Assembly (NCBI GenBank): GCA_913046335.1
Contig: CAJWSU010000006.1
Span: 7,418-71,417 of the forward strand
Length of the DNA: 64,000 nt
Direction: 5' to 3'
From: TMED109 sp002684605
GTDB lineage: Bacteria > Pseudomonadota > Alphaproteobacteria > TMED109
The position numbers and the translations under genes were made by a program. Shown here one piece after another: positions 1 to 8,920 of the stretch. The notes under the pieces were generated by a model. The model saw only the letters and a program-made list of their open reading frames with translations. It did not search any database and was not told where the DNA came from. Each line of letters begins with the position of its first letter. Position 1 is the first letter of the stretch.

Positions 1-68
1 CAGCTTTAAATATGGCGAGGTTTAACTAAGAGGTAAGATAAAGTAATTATGTTAAGGAAAGCAGAATA

Positions 69-521
69 ATGTATTTTAAATTATTTATATTAATAGTTAT
101 AAACTTTTATTTTTTTGTAAATACTACCTATTCTAATAATGATATAAATAACTATAAAATAGTGGGTGATACAATACCTCTATCTTTAACGTCATCAAAT
201 GGAGATTTTGAGAGAGGTCGTGATATAGCTCTTTCGAGAGAAGGTAATTGTTTGGCTTGTCATGTAGTGCCTAATATTGATGATAAATTTCAAGGAAATA
301 TTGGTCCTAGTTTGGCAGGTGTTGGAAATCGTTATACATTAGGAGAGTTGAGACTGAGGTTAGTTGATCCATACATAATTAATCCTAGTACATTAATGCC
401 TGCTTTTTTTAAAACTGAAGGTTTGAATAGGGTTGATGAAAATTATAAGGGAAAACCAATATTAACTGCGCAGCAAATTGAAGATGTTATAAGTTGGTTG
501 GTAACTTTAAAAAGTAATTAA
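69..521 (+). CDS. soxX: SoxX, monoheme cytochrome c of the SoxXA complex
   Basis: SoxX is the small subunit of the periplasmic SoxXA cytochrome. With SoxA it oxidatively couples thiosulfate to the SoxY carrier cysteine. The 150-residue protein has a hydrophobic N-terminal export signal (about residues 1-22) and one heme site, CLACH, at 61-65. A Met in the segment PSTLMPAF (about 110) is the likely distal ligand. The C-terminal TAQQIEDVISWL helix is typical of class I cytochromes of this family. It starts a tight run with soxY, soxZ and soxA, which fixes the assignment. An AAGGAAAG ribosome-binding site precedes the ATG. Confidence 0.93.
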   Translation: MYFKLFILIVINFYFFVNTTYSNNDINNYKIVGDTIPLSLTSSNGDFERGRDIALSREGNCLACHVVPNIDDKFQGNIGPSLAGVGNRYTLGELRLRLVDPYIINPSTLMPAFFKTEGLNRVDENYKGKPILTAQQIEDVISWLVTLKSN

Positions 522-536
522 GTACAAGGCTATAAT

Positions 537-1061
537 ATGAGTATTAAAAAAAGTATTTTAACGAGAAGAGCAGTTTTTGGCTTAATAACCGGTTTTATAT
601 ATACATCATATTCAAAATTTTCACTCGCAGATCAGAAAGTAGGTAGTCCATTTAGAGATCGTTTCCAAACTTATCGGCAAACGTTTAGGATAGAACCTGA
701 TCCAGAAGAAGCCAAAAGAATCTTAAGAAATATTATTAAAGGAAGAGAAGTTAGAAAAGATCTTATCTCCTTAAAAGCACCAGATATTGCAGAAAATGGA
801 AATACAGTTCCTATTAGTTTTGAAGTAGAATGTTCAATGGAAGGCCAAGATTATCCTAATGTAGTACATATACTAGTGCTCGATAATCCTTTTCCAGAGA
901 TAGCAAAATTTTATTTTTCACCTGAATCTGGAGAGGCAAGTGTTGATATACGAATAAGGATGAGAACTAGCTCAGATATTATAGTAGTTGCAGAAATGCA
1001 AGATGGCACAGTTGGAGAGACCAAGTCTTTTGTAGATGTTACAATAGGAGCTTGCAGTTAA
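537..1061 (+). CDS. soxY: SoxY, thiosulfate-oxidation carrier protein
   Basis: SoxY is the swinging-arm carrier that holds sulfur intermediates on a C-terminal cysteine while SoxXA, SoxB and SoxCD act on them. The 174-residue protein begins with a twin-arginine-like signal (LTRRAVFG, about residues 9-16), as expected for a protein exported folded with SoxZ. The body matches the SoxY fold (VPISFEVEC, VHILVLDNPFPEIAKFYFSP). The C-terminus is unusual: it reads VTIGACS, whereas the family normally ends in GGCGG. The cysteine is kept, but the last residues differ and the tail is one residue shorter. The stop codon overlaps the soxZ ATG by one base. Confidence 0.92.
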   Translation: MSIKKSILTRRAVFGLITGFIYTSYSKFSLADQKVGSPFRDRFQTYRQTFRIEPDPEEAKRILRNIIKGREVRKDLISLKAPDIAENGNTVPISFEVECSMEGQDYPNVVHILVLDNPFPEIAKFYFSPESGEASVDIRIRMRTSSDIIVVAEMQDGTVGETKSFVDVTIGACS

Positions 1062-1471
1062 TGGCAAATGAAGTAAGAAAAAATTGGAGAAGGAGGTTAA
1101 AGGTCCCGGCTACAGCTTTAAAAGGTGAAATTATTACTATTAAAACTATGGCGGAGCATATCATGGAGCCAGGTGTTAGACGTGATCCAGAAACTGGTGT
1201 TATATATCCAAAAAAAATAATAGACCTTGTAATTTGTCGTTTTAATGGCAAGCAGTTTTATAAAACTCATTGGTATTCTGGAGTATCTGCTAACCCATTT
1301 ATGGCATTTAAAATGAAAGCAATTACATCCGGTTTATTAGAAGTTGAGTGGATAGATGATTATGGACAATCTAGTTATAAAAAAGCAGTAATTATAGTAT
1401 ATGATAAAAATGGAAAAGAAATTATTCCTGTTAAGTTAGATAAAGCAAGTTCTGTTAAAGAAGTATTATAA
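1061..1471 (+). CDS. soxZ: SoxZ, partner of the SoxY carrier
   Basis: SoxZ forms a heterodimer with SoxY in the periplasm and has no signal of its own, so it is co-exported with SoxY. The Ig-like family core is clear: VPATALKGEIITIKT, then MEPGVRRDPETG, then FKMKAITSGLLEVEWIDDYG. I chose the ATG at 1061. An AGGAG at 1045-1049 sits 11 bases upstream, whereas the in-frame TTG at 1052 would be only 2 bases from it. The protein of about 136 residues is somewhat longer than the usual 100 or so, because of a short basic N-terminal extension and a C-terminal tail. Confidence 0.92.
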   Translation: MANEVRKNWRRRLKVPATALKGEIITIKTMAEHIMEPGVRRDPETGVIYPKKIIDLVICRFNGKQFYKTHWYSGVSANPFMAFKMKAITSGLLEVEWIDDYGQSSYKKAVIIVYDKNGKEIIPVKLDKASSVKEVL

Positions 1472-1472
1472 T

Positions 1473-2276
1473 ATGCTTATTAATAAAATTGTTTTATTTA
1501 TTCTAATTTCAATATTTTCGTCGAACGTTTTTTCTGAAGAAGTTTTAGATAAAACATTATATAAAAAACCATATGCAAATAATGAATTAAAATCTGGCCA
1601 ATATTTTTCAAAAAAAGAAACTAGAAGCATGGAAATAGAGGAGTTTGAAAACCCAGGAATGATATGGGTGGAAAGAGGAAAAGAATTATTTGATAATAAA
1701 GAAGAAAAAAATAAGATTTCATGCTCATCTTGTCATAAACAGGATGCGAATTCTTTGATGGGAGTTGCAGCTACTTACCCCAAAGTACATAAAAAAAAAT
1801 TAATTAATATAGAACAAAAGATCAATATGTGCCGTACAAATTATATGAATGTAGAGGAATACAAATTAGAAAGCATTAACTTATTATCCTTATCTAGTTA
1901 CATATCATATATATCTAAGGGTATACCTATGAATGTTAGTGTTACAGGAAAAGCAAAAAAATATTTTATAAAAGGAAAAGAAATGTTCTACCAGCGGATA
2001 GGGCAAATGAATTTAGCATGTAATCAATGTCATGATGAAATGGCGGGAAGTTATTTAAGAGCAGAAAGAATAAGTCAAGGGCATATAAATGGTTTTCCAT
2101 CTTATCTCATGAGATGGGAAAGTATTGCATCAGTTCATCGAAGGTTTCAATTCTGTAATAATCAAGCAAGAGCAAAGCCTTTAGAAATAGGGCATGAAGA
2201 TTATAATGCATTACAGCTTTATATTGCATGGAGAGGAAATAGTCTCCCATTAGAAAGCCCATCAGTTAGAAGATAG
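1473..2276 (+). CDS. soxA: SoxA, diheme cytochrome c subunit of SoxXA
   Basis: SoxA is the catalytic partner of SoxX. It carries the active-site heme whose cysteine ligand can be persulfidated during thiosulfate conjugation. The 267-residue protein has an N-terminal signal peptide (about 1-21) and two heme sites, CSSCH at 84-88 and CNQCH at 183-187. A further cysteine, Cys228 in RRFQFCNNQARA, lies where the family places its heme-ligating cysteine. It starts one base after soxZ ends. The next gene is cysteine metabolism, not soxB, so the cluster as seen is soxXYZA only. Confidence 0.94.
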   Translation: MLINKIVLFILISIFSSNVFSEEVLDKTLYKKPYANNELKSGQYFSKKETRSMEIEEFENPGMIWVERGKELFDNKEEKNKISCSSCHKQDANSLMGVAATYPKVHKKKLINIEQKINMCRTNYMNVEEYKLESINLLSLSSYISYISKGIPMNVSVTGKAKKYFIKGKEMFYQRIGQMNLACNQCHDEMAGSYLRAERISQGHINGFPSYLMRWESIASVHRRFQFCNNQARAKPLEIGHEDYNALQLYIAWRGNSLPLESPSVRR

Positions 2277-2309
2277 TAAAGATATAAATATAGATATTAG
2301 GAGAAATAA

Positions 2310-3287
2310 ATGAATATACAAAAACCAACTAATTCAGTTTTAGATTTAATAGGAAATACACCTTTATTAGAAGTAATTAATATAGATACGGGGCCATGTA
2401 AGTTATATTTAAAATTAGAATCTCAAAACCCTGGAGGTTCAATAAAAGATAGGCCTGCAAAATATATGATAGAAGATGCAGAGAAAAGTGGAAAATTAAC
2501 TAAGGGTGGGTTAATTATTGAAGCTACTGCTGGTAATACAGGAATAGGTTTAGCATTAATTGCTCTTTTACGAGGCTATAAGTGTTTAATAGTGGTGCCT
2601 GATAAAATGGCAAAAGAAAAAATTATACATTTAGAAGCGCTAGGTGCAGAGGTTATAATTACGCGTTCTGATGTAGAAAAAGGTCATCCTGAATATTATG
2701 CAGATTTAGCTTTATCTATAGCAGAAAAGAATGAAGGATCGCTTTATATTAATCAATTTGGAAATCAAGCTAATTTAAATGCGCATTATGAATGGACAGG
2801 GCCAGAAATATTAGAACAATTATCTAATAAAGTAGATGCTTTTTGTGCAGGCGTAGGTACTGGAGGAACAATAACTGGAGTAGGAAAAGCTCTGAAAGAA
2901 GTTAATAAAGATTGTGATATTGTTTTAGCAGATCCAGTTGGATCCATACTTGAGCCTAAATTTAAAACAGGTGTAATCCCTGACCATGTAGGTAGTTGGC
3001 TAGTTGAGGGAATAGGAGAGGATTATATTCCTCCATTATTAGATTTTGAACTTATAACCCATGCTTATGCTATTTCTGATAAAGAAGCACTTGATACTTG
3101 CCATTTAATCCTTCAAAAAGAAGGAGTATTATCAGGCAGTTCAAGTGGAACATTAATATCTGCAGCATTAAAATATTGTAGAGAGCAAACTAAATCTAAA
3201 AATGTTGTTACATTAGTTTGTGATACTGGTAATAAGTATCTAAAGATTTACGATAAAAAATGGTTAGTTGAAAATAAATATAATTAA
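2310..3287 (+). CDS. Cystathionine beta-synthase-like PLP enzyme
   Basis: This is a fold-type II PLP enzyme of the cysteine synthase / cystathionine beta-synthase family. The PLP lysine is Lys46 in NPGGSIKDRPA, the TAGNTGIGLA loop binds substrate, and SGSSSG near the C-terminus closes the phosphate pocket. The segment VEGIGEDYIPPLLD is typical of cystathionine beta-synthase rather than CysK. At 325 residues it lacks the regulatory CBS-domain pair. The next gene is a cystathionine gamma-lyase/synthase, so the pair probably makes cysteine from homocysteine and serine. A role as an O-acetylserine-dependent cysteine synthase cannot be excluded. AGGAG lies upstream of the ATG. Confidence 0.85.
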   Translation: MNIQKPTNSVLDLIGNTPLLEVINIDTGPCKLYLKLESQNPGGSIKDRPAKYMIEDAEKSGKLTKGGLIIEATAGNTGIGLALIALLRGYKCLIVVPDKMAKEKIIHLEALGAEVIITRSDVEKGHPEYYADLALSIAEKNEGSLYINQFGNQANLNAHYEWTGPEILEQLSNKVDAFCAGVGTGGTITGVGKALKEVNKDCDIVLADPVGSILEPKFKTGVIPDHVGSWLVEGIGEDYIPPLLDFELITHAYAISDKEALDTCHLILQKEGVLSGSSSGTLISAALKYCREQTKSKNVVTLVCDTGNKYLKIYDKKWLVENKYN

Positions 3288-3336
3288 CATATTAATATAG
3301 TCCATAATAAATAAAACATAGATAAAGGATTTCATA

Positions 3337-4512
3337 ATGGTTTCAAACCTCCCAAAATCAAAGTTTGCTACTAGAACTATTCATGCAGGTCAATCTCCAG
3401 ACCCTTCAACTGGAGCAATTATGACTCCTATTTATGCTTCATCTACTTTTGTACAAGATAGTCCTGGTGTTCATAAAGGTTATGAATATGCTAGAACGGG
3501 AAACCCTACACGTAAAGCATATGAGATGTGCATGGCAGACCTAGAAGGAGGAGTAGATGCGTATGCTTTTGCTTCAGGATTATCTGCTGCTGATACTGTT
3601 CTTTCCTTGCTGGATTCTGGTGATGAAGTCTTAGCTATGGATGACTTATATGGGGGTTCCAGAAGGTTATTTGAGAATGTTAGAAAAAGAACATCAAATC
3701 TACATTTTATTTTTGGAGATTTATCAGATAATTCAAAAATTGAAAGTTTAATTACTAAAAATACAAAAATGATTTGGGTGGAGACTCCTACAAATCCTAT
3801 GCTAAAAATAGTAGACCTTGAATATTTAGCAAAAATAGCAAAAAAATATAATATTATTACAGTCGCAGATAATACTTTTTGTAGTCCTTATATACAAAGG
3901 CCTATAGAGCATGGATTCGATTTGGTTATTCACTCTGCTACTAAATTTCTTAATGGGCATTCAGACATGGTTGGAGGAATAGTAGTATGTGCTTTAAAAG
4001 AGCATAGTGAACAGATTGCTTATTTACAAAATTCTATCGGAGCTATTCAAGGGCCTTTTGATGCTTTTTTAGCACTTAGAGGTTTAAAAACTTTATCCTT
4101 AAGGATGGAAAGGCATTGTAGTAATGCTATGCAAATTGCAGAATATCTTACTAAACAAAACTTTATTAAGCATGTTTATTATCCTGGTTTAAAAAATCAT
4201 AGCGGGCATGAGATAGCAAAAAAGCAAATGAATGGATATGGAGGAATAGTAACCTGCGTATTATCAGGCGGCCTAGAAGCTGCGAAAAGATTTTTAGAAA
4301 CATGTCAAATATTTCAATTAGCTGAGTCTTTGGGTGGTGTGGAGAGTTTAATAGAACATCCTGCAATAATGACACACGCAGCAGTGCCTGAAGATGTAAG
4401 AAACGAATTAGGAATTGAAGATGGTTTAATCCGATTATCTGTAGGAGTAGAAGATATAGATGATTTGATTAATGATTTAGATAGAGCTATTTTGGCAGTT
4501 AAGGATATATAA
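3337..4512 (+). CDS. Cystathionine gamma-lyase / gamma-synthase family enzyme
   Basis: This is a Cys/Met-metabolism PLP enzyme of 391 residues, the usual family length. The PLP lysine is Lys203 in HSATKFLNGHSD. Other family blocks are YEYARTGNPTRKAYE (substrate and PLP-phosphate contacts) and the C-terminal SLGGVESLIEHPAIMTHA. The sequence alone cannot separate the lyase from the synthase. Its position just after a cystathionine beta-synthase-type gene favours a gamma-lyase finishing reverse transsulfuration (cystathionine to cysteine, 2-oxobutyrate and ammonia). It has its own ribosome-binding site (ATAAAGGA). Confidence 0.88.
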   Translation: MVSNLPKSKFATRTIHAGQSPDPSTGAIMTPIYASSTFVQDSPGVHKGYEYARTGNPTRKAYEMCMADLEGGVDAYAFASGLSAADTVLSLLDSGDEVLAMDDLYGGSRRLFENVRKRTSNLHFIFGDLSDNSKIESLITKNTKMIWVETPTNPMLKIVDLEYLAKIAKKYNIITVADNTFCSPYIQRPIEHGFDLVIHSATKFLNGHSDMVGGIVVCALKEHSEQIAYLQNSIGAIQGPFDAFLALRGLKTLSLRMERHCSNAMQIAEYLTKQNFIKHVYYPGLKNHSGHEIAKKQMNGYGGIVTCVLSGGLEAAKRFLETCQIFQLAESLGGVESLIEHPAIMTHAAVPEDVRNELGIEDGLIRLSVGVEDIDDLINDLDRAILAVKDI

Positions 4513-4515
4513 TAC

Positions 4516-5031
4516 ATGAAGTTTCTATATTTGATTAGGCACGCAAAAGCAGAGCCATTTATAGAGGGCACAGAAGATCATGATAGAAAACTAAGTAATA
4601 AGGGAATACAAAGAGCTAATAATCTAGCCTCTTGGTTAAGTAAAAAAACTCCTATTCTTCAAGAACTGCATTTCTCGTCATCAATTAGAACCATCCAAAC
4701 TGCGGATATTGTATCAAAAGCTTTATCAGATAATTTATTAAAATTTGAAGATCCTAAATTATATGGTGCTACACCTGAAGTTTTACTTAATTATCTCGCA
4801 TTTATGGATGATAACATAGATAGTTTAGGAGTTATTGCTCATCAACCTGGGTTAAAAGAATTAGCTATATCATTAATTATGAATTATGCAGAAGGAATGG
4901 ATAAAGTTTTGAATAAAAGTTTTTCTACATCTAATGCATTTAGTATAGGTTTGAATATTAAAAGATGGGACCAAATATCTAATAGAATTGGTATATTAAT
5001 AGACTATTATGATTCAAAAAAAATAATATAA
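4516..5031 (+). CDS. SixA-like phosphohistidine phosphatase
   Basis: This 171-residue member of the histidine phosphatase superfamily has the catalytic motif RHAKAEP at residues 8-14 and a second conserved histidine in VIAHQPGLKELA. The small size and the absence of a lid domain match SixA-like enzymes, which remove phosphate from phosphohistidine on signalling or phosphotransferase proteins. Its substrate here is unknown. It starts three bases after the preceding transsulfuration gene and is probably co-transcribed with it. It converges with the cytochrome genes on the other strand, with only a 2-base gap. Confidence 0.8.
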   Translation: MKFLYLIRHAKAEPFIEGTEDHDRKLSNKGIQRANNLASWLSKKTPILQELHFSSSIRTIQTADIVSKALSDNLLKFEDPKLYGATPEVLLNYLAFMDDNIDSLGVIAHQPGLKELAISLIMNYAEGMDKVLNKSFSTSNAFSIGLNIKRWDQISNRIGILIDYYDSKKII

Positions 5032-5033
5032 AT

Positions 5034-5909
5034 TTATTTATTTTTATTGAAAAGCAGATATCTAGAAATTTCTTCTAGGTCATCTTTAATTAGGTAGCTG
5101 GTACCATTTTCAATTATTTTAGACATCTCTTTTCCAGCAAAATCGCCATTAGGCTTTATTCCTGTTTGTAAAAAAAATACAATATCAGATTCAGACCAGG
5201 AACCTATGCCTTTCACTTTGTCTTTAGAAATATTAGGAGACCCATCATTCAGTAGTTTTTTAGTCTCTATTTTACCATTTAGGTTTTCATGGTTTTTTAT
5301 TATTGAAAACCAAGTCCTCGGAGAATGACATGCACTGCAATGCGTAATGGCTTTAATAAGATATTCTCCTCGATTTTTATTGGTAATATCTAAATCTATT
5401 TTATTATTTTTTTGTATGATTCTATTTATTATTCTCCATAGCCATAAAGACTCTCTGATCTTATAAGGAAATTTTAAATCATGAGGCAATTTTTTATTTT
5501 TTATTGCAGGAATATTATTTAAGTAAGAAAAAATATCCAGAATATCAGTTTCTTGCATATTAGAATACCAGCTATAAGGAAAAGCAGGATAATATGGTTT
5601 TTGAGATGGACTTATCCCATGTTTCATGGCTTCTATAAATTCTCTTTGTGACCATTTGCCAATGCCACTTGTCATATCTTTAGTTATATTAGGAGTAATA
5701 AAAGTGCCGTATTTTGTTTGAATTTTATAGCCACCACCAAAAGGGTTATTAGGGTCACTAGTATGGCATCCGAAACAACCTGCTGCATAGGCCAATATTT
5801 TTCCATTTTCATTACTAAGAGATATTTCAGTAGATATTAAAAAAATGAAACTTATAATATATAAATATTTAATTTTTCTTTTTTCTAAACTTATCGTGAC
5901 ATGCTCCAC
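5034..5909 (-). CDS. Diheme cytochrome c
   Basis: This exported diheme cytochrome c of 291 residues has heme sites CFGCH at 45-49 and CSACH at 191-195. Its N-terminal signal segment is about residues 12-32. The two-domain layout, with TKYGTFITPNIT after the first heme, resembles the cytochrome subunits of periplasmic alcohol/aldehyde or gluconate dehydrogenases, which pass electrons to the respiratory chain. The partner dehydrogenase is not in the window. I accept the GTG at 5909 because TAGGAAAG lies five bases upstream of it. The start then overlaps the end of the upstream cytochrome c' gene by 41 bases, so the two are probably translationally coupled. Confidence 0.82.
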   Translation of the reverse strand: MEHVTISLEKRKIKYLYIISFIFLISTEISLSNENGKILAYAAGCFGCHTSDPNNPFGGGYKIQTKYGTFITPNITKDMTSGIGKWSQREFIEAMKHGISPSQKPYYPAFPYSWYSNMQETDILDIFSYLNNIPAIKNKKLPHDLKFPYKIRESLWLWRIINRIIQKNNKIDLDITNKNRGEYLIKAITHCSACHSPRTWFSIIKNHENLNGKIETKKLLNDGSPNISKDKVKGIGSWSESDIVFFLQTGIKPNGDFAGKEMSKIIENGTSYLIKDDLEEISRYLLFNKNK

Positions 5910-6333
5910 AAGACTTTCCTAATGCACCTAAGCTTTTAGCAATATTCTGATTATTGCCTGATTCAGCAGCTTTTACTAAATCTTTAGTTTTTTCAATAGA
6001 TTGCAACATAGATTTTTGAAACAATTCTTTCTCAACCCAAATAGAATCAAGTGATTTAGTTTTTGGTGAATCACTAGCTTGAGTATTTATTGGAAATATT
6101 TTTTCAATATTTATGCTCGATAATGTTAAGAGCATTGATTGAGAATGGGGAAGAATATCTTCATTTATAGATACCTTACCTTTTAGGTTGGCGGCTATAA
6201 TAGAGATATGATTGCCTAAAGATTTCATAATATTTATCCTATACTTAATAATATCTTCTGCATTTTGTGCAAAGGCTGTGCTGCTTAATATAGCTGACAA
6301 CAAAAATGTAGTGATAAATATAATTTTTATCAA
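5869..6333 (-). CDS. Cytochrome c' (class II c-type cytochrome)
   Basis: This 154-residue exported protein has a clear signal peptide (ending near AFAQ, residues 20-23). It carries a single heme site near the C-terminus, CGACH at 142-146 followed by DKFRKK. That placement is the hallmark of the four-helix-bundle cytochrome c'/c-556 family. Such proteins act in nitric oxide binding or as electron carriers; which applies here is not visible. It is the first gene of a two-gene unit with the diheme cytochrome downstream and diverges from an acyl-CoA synthetase gene. Confidence 0.88.
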   Translation of the reverse strand: MIKIIFITTFLLSAILSSTAFAQNAEDIIKYRINIMKSLGNHISIIAANLKGKVSINEDILPHSQSMLLTLSSINIEKIFPINTQASDSPKTKSLDSIWVEKELFQKSMLQSIEKTKDLVKAAESGNNQNIAKSLGALGKSCGACHDKFRKKKN

Positions 6334-6426
6334 ATAATCCTCCCAAGATTAAATATTAACACTAGACTTAATATCTTACTTACATATTATATCTAAACTA
6401 ATTTTAAGTACAGTTTTGGAGTAGAA

Positions 6427-7974
6427 ATGTTAAATCTTGCGGCAACTTTAGAGTATAGTGCTAAAACTAATCCTAATGATCCGGCCTTATATTTTTCTGG
6501 CAAGGAGATTTCATATAAAGAAGTTAATATTATGGCAAATAAAATTGCTAATGGATTATTAAGTTCAGGAATAAAAAGAGGAGATAGAGTTGCATTATGT
6601 TGCCCCAATATACCTCAATTTATTTTTGCATATTTTGGAATTTTAAAAGCCGGTTGTGTAGTTTTACCTTTTAATGTTTTATTAAAAAATAGTGAGATAG
6701 AATTTATTTTAGATAATTCTCAAGCTAGTGCTATTATTTGTTTTGAAGGTACTGCCGAATTATCTATTGCTAATGAAGTTAAAAAAGCTTTTGAAAAATC
6801 TAATTCATGTCAAAAAATGTGGGTTATTAAATCTTTAGACAATTTTCCCCTAGATAAAAACATATTTGATTTTTCATTGTTAACTAATTCTGAAGATAAT
6901 GATTTTAATACTGTACAATGTTCTTCTGAGGATACTGCAATCATTTTATATACTTCTGGGACTACTGGAAAACCAAAGGGTGCTGAACTTACACATGCAA
7001 ATATATTATTTAATGCAAATATCGGTAAGGATTTAGTTAACATAACTAGGACAGATAAAGTTATCATGTCATTACCTTTATTTCATGTGTATGGTCAGGT
7101 GGTAATGATGCTTAGTGCAATTTTAAGTGGAGCAAGTTTAATAGTTATGCCGCGCTTTGATCCTATAGAAGTGTTAAAGGCTATGGAAGAGTTCAAGGCA
7201 ACAGTATTTGGAGGTGTTCCAACTATGTATTGGGCTTTGCTTAATAGTGTAGATGAATCAAATGTAGATATGAATGTAATATCTAGTAATTTAAGGATTT
7301 GTTCAGCTGGAGGATCTTCTCTTCCGATAGAAGTGCTAAAGAATTTTGAAGAGCGTTTTAAGGTTCCCATACTTGAAGGTTATGGCCTTTCTGAAACTTC
7401 TCCTGCTATCACTTTTAATCACTTAGGCCGAGAGAGAAAACCTGGATCTGTAGGACAGCCTGTTTGGGGAATAGAAATCAAAGTGGTTGATGAGGACGAT
7501 AAAGAAGTAAAAACAAAAGATACAGGAGAAATTATTGTAAGAGGTCATGCAGTTATGAAGGGTTATTACAATAATCCAGAAGGTACAAAAAATGCTCTTA
7601 AGAATGGATGGTTTTATACAGGTGATATAGGGTATTATGATGAAGATGGTTATCTATATATAGTGGATAGGGTAAAGGATATGATTATTAGAGGAGGATA
7701 TAATGTTTATCCTCGCGAGCTTGAGGAAGTTCTTATCAAGCATCCTGCAGTTTCTCTAGTGGCTGTAATTGGTATACCTCATGATGAGTGGGGGGAGGAA
7801 ATCAAAGCATGTATTGTTTTGAAAAATGAAGTGACTTGTTCTAAAGAGGACATTATTAATTTTGCTAAATCTAATATTGCAGCTTATAAGTATCCGAGAA
7901 TAGTAGATTTTTATGATTCTTTACCATTAAATGCTACTGGAAAAATTTTAAAAACTGAATTACGAAATTTGTAA
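6427..7974 (+). CDS. Long-chain-type acyl-CoA synthetase (AMP-forming)
   Basis: This ANL-superfamily ligase activates a carboxylic acid to its acyl-CoA through an acyl-AMP intermediate. The 515-residue protein has the P-loop ILYTSGTTGKPKG at 173-185, the GYGLSETSP motif near 320, the hinge block YTGDIGYYDEDGYLYIVDRVKDMI, and the C-terminal catalytic lysine in ATGKILK. Architecture and length match FadD-like enzymes for medium- or long-chain acids; the exact substrate is not readable. GGAG precedes the ATG. Eight bases separate it from ispH, so co-transcription is likely though the functions are unrelated. Confidence 0.85.
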   Translation: MLNLAATLEYSAKTNPNDPALYFSGKEISYKEVNIMANKIANGLLSSGIKRGDRVALCCPNIPQFIFAYFGILKAGCVVLPFNVLLKNSEIEFILDNSQASAIICFEGTAELSIANEVKKAFEKSNSCQKMWVIKSLDNFPLDKNIFDFSLLTNSEDNDFNTVQCSSEDTAIILYTSGTTGKPKGAELTHANILFNANIGKDLVNITRTDKVIMSLPLFHVYGQVVMMLSAILSGASLIVMPRFDPIEVLKAMEEFKATVFGGVPTMYWALLNSVDESNVDMNVISSNLRICSAGGSSLPIEVLKNFEERFKVPILEGYGLSETSPAITFNHLGRERKPGSVGQPVWGIEIKVVDEDDKEVKTKDTGEIIVRGHAVMKGYYNNPEGTKNALKNGWFYTGDIGYYDEDGYLYIVDRVKDMIIRGGYNVYPRELEEVLIKHPAVSLVAVIGIPHDEWGEEIKACIVLKNEVTCSKEDIINFAKSNIAAYKYPRIVDFYDSLPLNATGKILKTELRNL

Positions 7975-7982
7975 ATATTAAA

Positions 7983-8915
7983 ATGAAACGAATTATTTTA
8001 GCTCAACCTAGAGGTTTTTGTGCAGGAGTGCATCGTGCAGTAGATATAGTTGAAAAAGCTATAGAAAAATATAATGCACCAATATATGTTAGGCATGAAA
8101 TTGTTCATAATAAACATGTAGTTGATAGTTTAACTAATAAAGGTGCAGTATTTGTAGATGAAATATCTGATATACCAAAAGGTTCTAATACAATTTTTAG
8201 TGCTCATGGTGTTTCAGATAGTGTTGAATCTGCTGCTATAAATAAATCATTAACTGTAGTAGATGCAACATGTCCACTCGTAAAAAAAGTTCATATTGAA
8301 GCTATTAAATATAATAATCAAGGCTATAAAATAATTTTAATTGGGCATCAGGGGCATCCAGAAGTTGAAGGCACAGCTGGAAGAGTTCCAGGTGGAGTAG
8401 AGGTTGTTGAGACAGTCGAACAAATAAAAAATTTAGGTTATTCACAAGATGACAAATTAGCATATGTAACACAAACAACTTTATCAGTAGATGATACTAA
8501 GAAGATTATTGATGCTTTAAAAATAAAGTACCCTTTAATAAAAGGACCGGATACTAGAGATATATGTTATGCGACGCAAAACAGACAAAAAGCAGTAAGA
8601 GAATTAGCAAAATGTAGTGATGTTGTTTTAGTGTTAGGAAATAATAATAGCTCAAATAGTGTAAGGTTAGCAGAAATTTCTGCCTTGACTGGAGTGCCAA
8701 CATATAGAATAGCAGATAAGAGTGAAATTAATATAGAATTAATTAAAGAATTTGATGTAATTGGAATTACAGCTGGGGCATCAACTCCGGAAGTTCTCGT
8801 AAAAGATTTAATAAGTTTTATAAAACAAAGCTGTAATCAAAATATAGCTGAAGAAGTATTAGATGGTGCCGAAGAAAAGGTGAACTTTAAATTGCCTGAA
8901 ATATTTAATGATTAG
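7983..8915 (+). CDS. ispH: 4-hydroxy-3-methylbut-2-enyl diphosphate reductase
   Basis: IspH (LytB) is the last enzyme of the MEP pathway. It reduces HMBPP to isopentenyl and dimethylallyl diphosphate with a [4Fe-4S] cluster. Cluster cysteines are visible as Cys13 (RGFCAGV), Cys97 (DATCPLV) and Cys195 (RDICYATQNRQ). The substrate-binding segments EIVHN, SAHGVS, GHPEVEGT and NNNSSNSVRL are all present. The 310-residue length is normal. It converges on dxs, the first enzyme of the same pathway, with only five bases between the stop codons. Confidence 0.97.
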   Translation: MKRIILAQPRGFCAGVHRAVDIVEKAIEKYNAPIYVRHEIVHNKHVVDSLTNKGAVFVDEISDIPKGSNTIFSAHGVSDSVESAAINKSLTVVDATCPLVKKVHIEAIKYNNQGYKIILIGHQGHPEVEGTAGRVPGGVEVVETVEQIKNLGYSQDDKLAYVTQTTLSVDDTKKIIDALKIKYPLIKGPDTRDICYATQNRQKAVRELAKCSDVVLVLGNNNSSNSVRLAEISALTGVPTYRIADKSEINIELIKEFDVIGITAGASTPEVLVKDLISFIKQSCNQNIAEEVLDGAEEKVNFKLPEIFND

Positions 8916-8920
8916 ACTAT

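Noticed and set aside
1..29. Tail of an upstream gene
   Set aside because: Two forward frames end here (stops at 23-25 and 27-29) and the fragment is too short to choose between them or identify a product.
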